Translations under genes and position numbers: made by a program
Assembly (NCBI GenBank): GCA_018815765.1
Contig: JAHIWM010000200.1
Coordinates: forward strand, 1 to 38,732
From: Gammaproteobacteria bacterium
GTDB taxonomy: Bacteria; Pseudomonadota; Gammaproteobacteria; Enterobacterales; Alteromonadaceae
Length of the DNA: 38,732 bases
Reading direction: 5' to 3'
Shown here: one piece after another, positions 8,585 to 15,887 of the stretch
How positions within the stretch are numbered: position 1 is the stretch's first letter
Layout: each line of letters opens with the position of its first letter
Notes under the pieces: model-generated
The model's database searches: none
What the model was told of the DNA's origin: nothing
The model's input: the letters and a program-made list of their open reading frames with translations, nothing else

Positions 8585-10249
8585 ATGCAGCAGAATGTTA
8601 AATTAACTCTGTCCCTTTTATGTACTCTGACCCTCCTGGTGTCATGCGGTGGTGGCGGCGGTGGCAGTACAGGGAATACTGGCGGCACAGGTGGAACAGG
8701 AGGCACAGGTGGCGGCACTGCGACAGCACCAGTCTGGACTGCAGGCCAATTCGGCGCTGAATCTCAATTTAAAGACTATTGTGTTGATCCCCGTTCAGGT
8801 ACGGATCCATTTAATGGCGGAGCTTACCCGGACAAAGCCGGTACAGCTATGCATGAAAAAATGTGGTTACGTTCATGGAGTAACAAAACCTATCTTTGGT
8901 ATAGAGAAATTCCGGATCGGGATCCAGCCAGCTACAGCATTTCCGCTTATTTTAATCTGTTAAAAACCACGGCTGTCACTGATTCAGGCGTGGCCAAAGA
9001 TCAGTTCCATTTCACCGAAAATACCGCTGAATACCAGCAACAGTCTCAATCAGGTGTCAGCTCAGGTTATGGTATAGAGTGGTCTGTAGTCTCGACCACA
9101 GCACCCCGTTCCTTTACCGTAGCCTATACCGAACCAAACTCACCTGCGGCCCTGGCTGGCATTAAAAGAGGCGATTTTTTACTGGAAGTGGACGGCATTG
9201 ATTTTGTGAATAACGGCACCAGTTCCGGCGTAAATGGCCTAAATGCCGGCTTATTTCCTGCGAACTCAGGCGAGCTGCATAGTTTCAAATTCCGCACTAC
9301 AGAAAATACTCAGGTCAGTTATCAAATCCGATCGGCGGATGTAGCTGCAAGCCCGGTGCAAAATACCAAAATCATTAACACAGACAGTGGTCCTGTAGGT
9401 TATTTCCAGTTTAATAGCTATATAGTGCCGGCACAGCAGCAACTGATTGATGCTGTTGAGCTGTTTCGCGATGCAGCAGTGACTGAGCTGGTAGTGGATT
9501 TACGTTATAACGGCGGCGGTTTATTGGCGTTAGCTGGTCAGCTGGGTTATATGGTGACAGGCCCGGACATTATTCAGGGCAGGTATTTTGAGCGCCTGCA
9601 GTTTAATGATAAGTACGCCAATACCAACCCAATCACAGGCGACAGTTTGAGCCCAACGCCTTTTTATAGCCGTGAAATAGACTATGAAAATGGGACTTTA
9701 ACTAACACTACTTTACCCAGTTTAAATTTAAGCCGTATTTATGTGTTAACTACAGAGAATACCTGTTCAGCCAGCGAAGCTTTTATGAATGGTCTGAGGG
9801 GCATAGATGTAGAGGTGATCCAGATAGGCGGTAAAACCTGTGGTAAACCTTATGGGTTTTATCCACAAGATAACTGCGGCACCACCTATTTCAGTATTCA
9901 GTTCAGTGGCATTAACTCCAAAGGTTTTGGTGACTACGCTGATGGTTTTAATCCAACCAATACACCTGTGTTTGCAGCAGATGTGAAAGGCTGCCCTGCT
10001 ACAGATGATTTCTCTAAACCACTGGGAGACTCGCAAGAAGATATGTTAGAGGTTGCATTGCATTACGTGGACAACAACAGTTGCCTGACTCTGCCAGGAT
10101 CAGGAGTGAATAAAGCACTGGGAGCACTGTCTGGCACAGCCGCAGCGTTGTCAGGTACCGCTATAACAGCTGGCCCTGCGGTGAAAGACCCATCTGAAAA
10201 GGCTTTAACCAACAGTATTCGTCAACCCATCAGGGACCAACAAGAGTGA
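8585..10249 (+). CDS. S41-family C-terminal processing peptidase, lipoprotein with PDZ domain
   Basis: This predicted outer-face or periplasmic serine protease has 554 residues from the ATG at 8585, which has GGAGAG six bases upstream; a GTG directly before it is too close. A lipobox LLVSC puts lipidation at Cys21, followed by a Gly/Thr-rich low-complexity linker. A PDZ-like region contains YTEPNSPAALAGIKRGD and DGIDF. The S41 catalytic core shows CSASEAF with nucleophile Ser395 and GGKTCGK with general base Lys421; the 26-residue spacing is close to that of Tsp/CtpA. Paired cysteines near both motifs suggest disulfides. Its TGA overlaps the next gene's GTG. Confidence 0.85.
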   Translation: MQQNVKLTLSLLCTLTLLVSCGGGGGGSTGNTGGTGGTGGTGGGTATAPVWTAGQFGAESQFKDYCVDPRSGTDPFNGGAYPDKAGTAMHEKMWLRSWSNKTYLWYREIPDRDPASYSISAYFNLLKTTAVTDSGVAKDQFHFTENTAEYQQQSQSGVSSGYGIEWSVVSTTAPRSFTVAYTEPNSPAALAGIKRGDFLLEVDGIDFVNNGTSSGVNGLNAGLFPANSGELHSFKFRTTENTQVSYQIRSADVAASPVQNTKIINTDSGPVGYFQFNSYIVPAQQQLIDAVELFRDAAVTELVVDLRYNGGGLLALAGQLGYMVTGPDIIQGRYFERLQFNDKYANTNPITGDSLSPTPFYSREIDYENGTLTNTTLPSLNLSRIYVLTTENTCSASEAFMNGLRGIDVEVIQIGGKTCGKPYGFYPQDNCGTTYFSIQFSGINSKGFGDYADGFNPTNTPVFAADVKGCPATDDFSKPLGDSQEDMLEVALHYVDNNSCLTLPGSGVNKALGALSGTAAALSGTAITAGPAVKDPSEKALTNSIRQPIRDQQE

Positions 10250-10650
10250 GTAAGAGCTTGTTTTTAAACTATGCCACTGTAGGCAGTATGCTGCTGATTG
10301 TCAGCGCTTGTCAGCAGGTTCAGGCCGTTGCCGAACCTGCTGTACTGACAGAAACATCGCCAGAAGTAAAACTGGAGCTACAACAACAAATCCAAAAAGC
10401 CGTAGGCGGTCCTTTGGTGAAGCTGGCAGACAATGCTTATTTGTTTGAAAGCCAGATCTGGGTGGAATCTGTGGTGCTAAAAGATGACAAAGGTCGTCCT
10501 TTAGATGGCCGTCATATGGATTTAGCCAACCTGTTTATGCTGCAAATTGAGCAAGGCAAATGTCAGTTAAAACACAATAAATCAGGACAAGTTTTTACGC
10601 TGACCAAAGCAAAATGTATGGAGGAAAAACAGCGTTTCCCAGAGAAATAG
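10246..10650 (+). CDS. Small hypothetical lipoprotein coupled to the S41 protease
   Basis: This 134-aa protein has a signal peptide ending in LIVSAC, so Cys22 is the predicted lipid attachment site. The mature part is about 110 residues, with a helical Gln-rich start, a beta-rich middle (NAYLFESQIWVESVVL) and two further cysteines near the end (GKCQL, KAKCM). I recognise no family. It starts at a GTG that overlaps the protease stop (GTGA), so it is almost certainly translated by coupling and may be a chaperone, inhibitor or adaptor of that protease. This role is inferred from position only. Confidence 0.65.
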   Translation: MSKSLFLNYATVGSMLLIVSACQQVQAVAEPAVLTETSPEVKLELQQQIQKAVGGPLVKLADNAYLFESQIWVESVVLKDDKGRPLDGRHMDLANLFMLQIEQGKCQLKHNKSGQVFTLTKAKCMEEKQRFPEK

Positions 10651-10655
10651 CTGTG

Positions 10656-10683
10656 AGACTCCGGTCAAACTAAACCGGAGTCT
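10656..10683. terminator. Hairpin between convergent genes, probably bidirectional
   Basis: AGACTCCGGT and ACCGGAGTCT form a perfect 10-bp stem with an 8-base loop. It lies six bases after the small lipoprotein stop and overlaps the end of the convergent regulator gene. There is no strong T tract on either strand, so termination strength is uncertain. Confidence 0.6.
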
Positions 10684-10910
10684 GTTGATTTCTGCATTAC
10701 CAAAGACAAAGCCGGCACTGCATAAAAAGCGGATAATTCCCTTACCGTGCGATAACTTACTTTTTTACCTGTTTCCGCTCTTTTAATGGTTGCCAGTGAT
10801 ACTCGTAACGAGCGCTGCTGGCAGGCATTAAACAACTCTTCCTGACTCAGAAAACGTTGCTGTCGCAGCGATTTTAGCAACTCAACTTTTAATACCAGAG
10901 CTTCTTGCAT
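10665..10910 (-). CDS. Short Xre/Cro-type helix-turn-helix protein
   Basis: The product is about 81 aa from the ATG at 10910, which has TGGAG upstream at a rather long spacing; a TTG at 10988 would give 107 aa but has no ribosome binding site. The segment LLKSLRQQRFLSQEELFNAC...SLATIKRAETGKKV matches the N-terminal DNA-binding module found at the head of some larger proteobacterial regulators. Here nothing follows the HTH but about 30 residues, so it is either a stand-alone small regulator or a remnant. It converges on the S41 protease operon. Confidence 0.55.
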   Translation of the reverse strand: MQEALVLKVELLKSLRQQRFLSQEELFNACQQRSLRVSLATIKRAETGKKVSYRTVRELSAFYAVPALSLVMQKSTDSGLV

Positions 10911-11134
10911 AAGGCGTTCACTCCACGAATTGGACAAGAGAATGGCGTCAGCAAAACCAGTCTTGAGTCTAGATGATTTTGTTTTCAAAAAAGAGACAAA
11001 ATTATGAACCTGACGCTAATTTTAGTCCAGAGAAAAATTTACAAATGATTAACCAGCGACCAAACTGATGCTAAATTGATACCAGCATGTCAGTACTGAA
11101 GTGGGCCGGATAGAGCAACTCATGTAGCAGAATG

Positions 11135-11159
11135 CTAAAAAGGCCTGAAGTTCAGGCCT
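11135..11159 (-). terminator. Rho-independent terminator of the AidA/PixA-like gene
   Basis: On the minus strand AGGCCTGAA/TTCAGGCCT folds into a compact GC-rich hairpin followed directly by TTTTTAGC. It lies just downstream of the stop at 11178, the right place and polarity for that gene. Confidence 0.8.
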
Positions 11160-11177
11160 GTGTCAGAAGGGTAAAAC

Positions 11178-11711
11178 TTAATTAGAGATGCTGATAAACG
11201 GATCCCAGGTAAAGTAACCAATAATGGCGCCGGTGCTGTTATTGACCAGTTTAAAACTCAGGGTGTACTGAATTTTTTGGCCAGGCTCAATCACAGTACC
11301 CTGAGTGGCGTAAGCATTGTTGTGGAACAGCTGCAAAGTGCCATTGACCGGATCTGAACCGCTCGGCAGATAGACGCTGGTATGCATATTAAAGTAACTC
11401 AAAGCGGTAATACTGGCAGATGGGGTAAAGCTGCCGCTGTACAAAAACGCTGTGTAATCTGTGTCACCATCAAAAGTGCTGACGGTCCAGCGCACTGTGT
11501 CACCCGAGTTGGCTTTAACATCCAGTTCAGATCCGCCCTGATTACTGGCTATATAGCTGTTTTGAGTAATCATTGAGACAAACACATCAGAACCGCCCCA
11601 TGCACCTAAATTGGTTGGGCTGCCGACAGAGCCAGGTTTCATAGAACCATCGCCTAAACGTTCAGCCAGTTCAGTAGCATTGACTGCAACAAGAATATTG
11701 ATAAGAGACAT
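11178..11711 (-). CDS. AidA/PixA-like inclusion body family protein
   Basis: The 177-aa protein starts MSLINILVAVNATEL, the characteristic opening strand of the AidA/PixA family (PF12306). This family includes the crystalline inclusion protein PixA of Xenorhabdus and the quorum-regulated AidA of Burkholderia and Ralstonia. It continues with beta-rich segments (GDTVRWTVSTFDGD, VIEPGQKIQYTLSFKLV) and a C-terminal GYFTWDPFISI typical of the fold. There is no signal peptide, so it is cytosolic. I chose the ATG at 11711, preceded by AAGGAATAATC, over an upstream in-frame start at 11804. It has its own terminator, so it is probably monocistronic. Biochemical function is unknown for the family. Confidence 0.75.
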   Translation of the reverse strand: MSLINILVAVNATELAERLGDGSMKPGSVGSPTNLGAWGGSDVFVSMITQNSYIASNQGGSELDVKANSGDTVRWTVSTFDGDTDYTAFLYSGSFTPSASITALSYFNMHTSVYLPSGSDPVNGTLQLFHNNAYATQGTVIEPGQKIQYTLSFKLVNNSTGAIIGYFTWDPFISISN

Positions 11712-11762
11712 GATTATTCCTTTTTCATAGTTAAACAGACAGTAAGGTGAGTTGCTGTTGAT

Positions 11763-11799
11763 CCCAAAAATATCCGCCTTAGTGGCTGATATTTTTGGG
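11763..11799. repeat. 12-bp perfect inverted repeat between GH5 and AidA-like genes
   Basis: CCCAAAAATATC and GATATTTTTGGG are separated by 13 bases, some of which can extend the stem. It lies 49-85 bp after the GH5 stop and about 50 bp before the AidA-like start on the same strand. It may be a GH5 operon terminator (no clear T tract outside the stem) or an operator or leader structure for the AidA-like gene. Confidence 0.5.
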
Positions 11800-11847
11800 T
11801 ACAAAGAGCTTACTCACTCCATCAAAAAGGTCAGTCTCAGTGCCGCA

Positions 11848-13332
11848 TCAGTTTGGTATCAGTGCCTCATGATTGCCCCAGCTACGGATGTCTGATGGCG
11901 CAGAATCTCCCGCTTCATTGACTGCAATCACCCGGTAATACAGTGTTCCATGCAGGGTCAAGGCTTCAGGGTCGGCAAATATTTTGTCTTTCGCCGGATC
12001 AAAAGGTAACTTTGCATTGGATACTTTATCCGCGATCCGCTGCCAGGGGCCGTTTTCAGAAGATGCCCGTTCTATTCTGTAATAATGGGCAACGGCAGCT
12101 CCCAACCACTGAATATTTAGAGGATCTGTGATTGCTCTTAAAGTGGGAGCCAGCGGCACAGGCAATGGATCGGGTTTAATTTTACCTGCCATTTGAGCCT
12201 GAGCCAGTCGTACTAAGTTCACCACTTGTTGCTCGTCATTAAACTCAGCTTCGGCAAATCCCGGCAAACGATAGCTGTAATGCCCAGTGTATTCTTTATG
12301 AAAATAAAACCCGCCGTTGTGACGCTGTCCACGCCAGCCCCAGACAAAAACACCAGCCGTTTTCGCACCTTTCACTTCGGTCTTTACCGCCGCATCCAAA
12401 ATAGCGGCAATATTTTTGCTGTCGGTTAAGCCAAACTCACCGATCAGATACACTTTTTTGCCGCCAATAGCCGTCAGATCTTTGCTGACTTGCTCTGGGT
12501 TATTATTGTTATTGGTGGTGTAGAAATGGTTGGAAATAATATCCACCGCCGGGTTGGTCAGAGATTCAGGGATAATTTTTAAATAGGTACCATCCACACT
12601 CAACTGCCTGGGCGCGTGGAGTTTAATTTGGGCCACGGTTTTTTGCACAAAATCTGCAGTGCTGTCTTTTAGCTCATTGCCGGTTTCCCAGGCCATGATG
12701 GCTTTTTCTTCAGAGTACAACCGGCCTGTGATGCTGTTTTTGCGCTGGATCACCTGACGGATAACATCCAGATAGGCGGCGTAAGTACGACTGTCTGTGC
12801 GGTAAAAATCATCGGCGGTTTCGCCATAAAAAGCGGCCAGTTGAGCGCGACCGCCCCACCAATCCCAATGATCAATAAAGGGCAAAATAAGCCGGATTTG
12901 ATATTTTTCTGCCAGCGCTATCATGCGGTCGTACACCAGCATGGCTTTTTCGTTCAGCACAGGCATGCCGCCCTCTGTAGCTGGAGCTAAAATATGAGTT
13001 TCACGGCCGCAGGCGGCGTCAGATGGGTGAGCCACCGACAATACATAAACCCGCATGGCTTTATGGCCAGTAAAACTTAAGGCCTGAAACCAGTTTTCCT
13101 GCTCTTCTGCAGTAGGCCAGTTAAAGTACTGGCCCCAGCCGCGTGGATCTGCAGCACAAACTCCGCGGGCGTCGTCTTCTAATCGATGCAACTCAGGTGC
13201 ATGCAAACCGGCAAATCTGAATTCGGTGTTGCCATCCATCAGTTGATGGCCCTGGCGGCTGATAAAGTGCTCAAAGGCCAACACCGGATAGCTACTGATC
13301 AACAGCAGCACAGTCAACACCCAACGATGCAT
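11848..13332 (-). CDS. GH5-family glycoside hydrolase, probably mannan-active, secreted
   Basis: This predicted endo-beta-mannanase or related GH5 enzyme has 494 aa from the ATG at 13332, which has a strong AAAGGAG upstream; a TTG at 13374 is unlikely. A signal peptide ends near PVLA. The (beta/alpha)8 domain carries acid/base Glu220 in WETGNEL and nucleophile Glu299 in IGEFG. The DHWDWWGG and NHFYTTN motifs near the active site fit beta-mannanase-like GH5 members. A C-terminal fibronectin-III-like domain (about residues 400-490) follows a Pro-rich linker. It is the third gene of the GH130-epimerase-GH5 operon, 42 bp behind the epimerase. The substrate is inferred from context; the subfamily is not certain. 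Confidence 0.75.
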   Translation of the reverse strand: MHRWVLTVLLLISSYPVLAFEHFISRQGHQLMDGNTEFRFAGLHAPELHRLEDDARGVCAADPRGWGQYFNWPTAEEQENWFQALSFTGHKAMRVYVLSVAHPSDAACGRETHILAPATEGGMPVLNEKAMLVYDRMIALAEKYQIRLILPFIDHWDWWGGRAQLAAFYGETADDFYRTDSRTYAAYLDVIRQVIQRKNSITGRLYSEEKAIMAWETGNELKDSTADFVQKTVAQIKLHAPRQLSVDGTYLKIIPESLTNPAVDIISNHFYTTNNNNNPEQVSKDLTAIGGKKVYLIGEFGLTDSKNIAAILDAAVKTEVKGAKTAGVFVWGWRGQRHNGGFYFHKEYTGHYSYRLPGFAEAEFNDEQQVVNLVRLAQAQMAGKIKPDPLPVPLAPTLRAITDPLNIQWLGAAVAHYYRIERASSENGPWQRIADKVSNAKLPFDPAKDKIFADPEALTLHGTLYYRVIAVNEAGDSAPSDIRSWGNHEALIPN

Positions 13333-13374
13333 CTTTACTCCTTTAGGGCTTTCAGCCCGATACCATAGGATCAA

Positions 13375-14571
13375 TTAGTGGGTTTGTTCCAACAACAAAG
13401 CAGCTTCCATCATAGCGCGGCCACTGTGATAAGGCCCTTTCCAGAACCCTACCTTGTAGTGAGTGGCGCGATCCGGATGCGACGCCGCCAGCCAATGCCA
13501 TTCACCGCCTATGGGGTCTATATGCTCACGCTGAATGTAAGCCCAGAGGCCTTCTGCCACGCTGAAGTAGCCCATGTCGCCTGTTAAACGCCAGGCGGTT
13601 AAAAAGCCCACTAAAGCTTCAGCCTGGATCCACCAGCAACTTTGCTGATGTTGATGCTGAGTCGCCAGATGCCACTCGTCGGCCAAATGACCGTCATCAC
13701 ATATGCCCTGTTGCAAGGCGACATCAGCCATCTGTAATACCAAAGGCCGGTATGTATTCAGCAAAATCTGGTTGTCTAAAGCACGCAGTGCTTCCCACAA
13801 TAACCAACTGGCTTCAATATCATGGCCATAGGAATAAAAAGGCGAGTGGTCAACCCAGTCCAGATCTAAAAACAAACGCAAATGGCCATTGGCTGCATTG
13901 ACGATACGCTCGGCAAACAACAACGTCAGCCGCTGCAGAGCCTGCTGCACATCAGTTGTTTTGTGCTGTAAATACAAAGCAGTATAAGCTTCCAGTACAT
14001 GCAGGTGAGTATTCATGGTTTTAGGGTAATTTAAGTCTTTTTCACTTAAACGCAAATCCTGCACCCCCTGCCAGTCTTGAGAAAAAGCTTCCAGATAGCC
14101 CTGCTTTTCTTTATCCCAGCTGTGCTGTTCGAGCAACTGGAAATAACTCAGCGCTTTAGCAAGAGCGGCCTGATCGCCTGTGGCTTTGTAATAAGCACAC
14201 AAGGCATAAATGGCAAAAGACTGGGCATAGGTTTGTTTTTTACCATTGACCAGTTGACCCTGAGTATCCAGTTCCCAAAACACACCACCAGCCGTTTTAT
14301 CGTCAAAATGCTCCAGCAGGTACTGATAAGCACGGCTGGCCAGAGTTTTACACTCTGCTGAGTCAAGAAAAACCGCCGCTTCACTGAAAAACCATAAAAT
14401 GCGGGTGTTCAGAATAATGCCTTTATTGGCATTGGCTTCGACACTGCCATCATCGTTAATTTGACCATAAAAACCTCCGGCCGGGTCGACTGCATGATCG
14501 GCCCACCAGCGCGCAATAGTTGCACAATGCGCCCGACAATGGGGCGCTGTCAGAGGCAAAGTCTGGATCAT
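13375..14571 (-). CDS. AGE-family epimerase, cellobiose/mannobiose 2-epimerase type
   Basis: This cytosolic (alpha/alpha)6-barrel enzyme (398 aa) of the N-acylglucosamine 2-epimerase superfamily has the signature blocks of cellobiose 2-epimerases: NTRILWFFS near residue 55, KQTYAQSFAIYAL, NTHLHVLEAYT, YGHDIEASWLL, WWIQAEALVGF, GEWHW and GFWKGPYHSGRAMME. Family members interconvert the reducing-end glucose and mannose of beta-1,4 disaccharides. In mannan degraders they turn mannobiose into mannosyl-glucose, the substrate of the GH130 enzyme encoded immediately upstream. The ATG overlaps the GH130 stop (ATGA). No signal peptide is present. Confidence 0.85.
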   Translation of the reverse strand: MIQTLPLTAPHCRAHCATIARWWADHAVDPAGGFYGQINDDGSVEANANKGIILNTRILWFFSEAAVFLDSAECKTLASRAYQYLLEHFDDKTAGGVFWELDTQGQLVNGKKQTYAQSFAIYALCAYYKATGDQAALAKALSYFQLLEQHSWDKEKQGYLEAFSQDWQGVQDLRLSEKDLNYPKTMNTHLHVLEAYTALYLQHKTTDVQQALQRLTLLFAERIVNAANGHLRLFLDLDWVDHSPFYSYGHDIEASWLLWEALRALDNQILLNTYRPLVLQMADVALQQGICDDGHLADEWHLATQHQHQQSCWWIQAEALVGFLTAWRLTGDMGYFSVAEGLWAYIQREHIDPIGGEWHWLAASHPDRATHYKVGFWKGPYHSGRAMMEAALLLEQTH

Positions 14572-15749
14572 AAAGCTAAATCCCTTAACGCCTGTTCATT
14601 GCCATCGACCAAAGCATTAATACGCTGCACTGTCAGGGCCGAACGGTAGCCGTCTTCCGGTGTATTGATAGCGTAATCCAGCAGTTGTGCAACTGTGCTG
14701 GTCGCGACATGCATACGAGTGTCAGATGAAGCGTAATAAATAAAAACGTCGTTGTTTTCGTTCACTATCCAGCCGTTACTGAAGGTCACGTTTGATACAT
14801 CACCCACCCGCTCTGCGCCTTCAGGTGCAATAAAATGACCTGCAGGTCTGTGTGTCACCAGCCAGGGTTTTTCTAAGTCGGTCATAAAGACATACAACAC
14901 ATAACGTAAACCTGCCGCCGTGTTACGTACCGCATGAGCTAAATGCAGCCAACCTTTGTCGGTTTTGATCGGAGCCGGGCCCTGGCCGTTTTTCACTTCA
15001 TTGATGCAGTGATACACCTTAGGGTCGACTATCACTTCCTGTTTTACTTCTGCGCCAACCATAGAGTCAGTTAAACCCCAACCGACGCCGCCACCAGCGC
15101 CAACACTGATAAAGCCATCTTGTGGTCTGGTGTACAAAGCGTATTTGCCTTCGACAAATTCAGGGTGCAACACCACGTTACGCTGCTGACCAGAGTAAGT
15201 GATTAAGTCCGGCAACCGTTCCCAGTTGACTAAATCTTTAGTACGGGCAATACCACACTGGGCTTCAGCAGCCGACGTGTCATCAGGGCGGTTTAGATCT
15301 TTGCGCTCAGTACAGAACAGACCATAAATATAACCATCGGCATGAGCCGTCAGACGCATATCGTAGACATTGGTGTCGGGTCTGTCGGTTTCCGGCATAG
15401 TGACAGGCTTAGGCCAGAACACAAAGTTATCCACACCATTGGCGCTTTCAGCCACGGCAAAAAAAGATTTGCGGTCATTGGCTTCCACCCGCACCACCAG
15501 AATGTATTTGCCCTGCCAATAGATAGCGCCCGAGTTAAAGGCTGCATTAATACCATTGCGTTCCAGCAGTAAAGGGTTGCGCTGTTCACTGAAGTCATAA
15601 CGCCAGGTTAAAGGCGCGTGAGCAGCGGTTAGTATCGGGTTCTGCCAGCGGCGATAAATACCATTACCGCCTGCAACAGGCTGGTTTGGTAACGAGAGTA
15701 ATTTTTGATGTTCTGCGAATAATTGCGCTACATTTTGCTTAAAAGTCAT
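14568..15749 (-). CDS. GH130 4-O-beta-D-mannosyl-D-glucose phosphorylase
   Basis: This is predicted to phosphorolyse mannosyl-beta-1,4-glucose to alpha-mannose-1-phosphate and glucose (EC 2.4.1.281) in the cytosol. The 393-aa protein has the GH130 five-bladed propeller motifs, including NGINAAFNSGA near residue 66, VVRVEANDRKSFFAVAES near 85, and PDTNVYDMRLTAH, whose Asp130 is the expected general acid. This YDMR form and the overall length match the GH130_1 mannosylglucose phosphorylases rather than mannooligosaccharide enzymes. It is the first gene of an operon with the epimerase and a GH5 enzyme. A palindromic operator lies 75-88 bp upstream of the start. Confidence 0.87.
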   Translation of the reverse strand: MTFKQNVAQLFAEHQKLLSLPNQPVAGGNGIYRRWQNPILTAAHAPLTWRYDFSEQRNPLLLERNGINAAFNSGAIYWQGKYILVVRVEANDRKSFFAVAESANGVDNFVFWPKPVTMPETDRPDTNVYDMRLTAHADGYIYGLFCTERKDLNRPDDTSAAEAQCGIARTKDLVNWERLPDLITYSGQQRNVVLHPEFVEGKYALYTRPQDGFISVGAGGGVGWGLTDSMVGAEVKQEVIVDPKVYHCINEVKNGQGPAPIKTDKGWLHLAHAVRNTAAGLRYVLYVFMTDLEKPWLVTHRPAGHFIAPEGAERVGDVSNVTFSNGWIVNENNDVFIYYASSDTRMHVATSTVAQLLDYAINTPEDGYRSALTVQRINALVDGNEQALRDLAL

Positions 15750-15823
15750 GGGAACTGTTCACCCTTTCCAAATTTATCACTGATGCTTTGTTGTTTCTGC
15801 AGTACCTGACCATCTCTTGCGGC

Positions 15824-15837
15824 AGGAACCGGTTACA
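15824..15837. promoter_or_regulatory. Predicted LacI-family operator, GH130 operon
   Basis: AGGAACCGGTTACA matches 12 of 14 positions of the palindrome TGTAACCGGTTACA that recurs in this locus. It lies in the 138-bp gap upstream of GH130 and downstream of the symporter, suggesting the GH130 operon has its own regulated promoter. Confidence 0.65.
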
Positions 15838-15844
15838 TATTTAC

Positions 15845-15875
15845 CTATGATTGAGCATAGAATACTCAACCATAG
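15845..15875. repeat. Inverted repeat between symporter and GH130 genes
   Basis: CTATGATTGAG and CTCAACCATAG pair over 10 of 11 positions with a 9-base loop. The repeat begins 13 bases after the symporter stop. The T7 run lies on the plus side, so on the coding (minus) strand it lacks a T tail. It may be a weak terminator or an RNA-stability hairpin. Confidence 0.4.
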
Positions 15876-15887
15876 ATGAAGGTTTTT

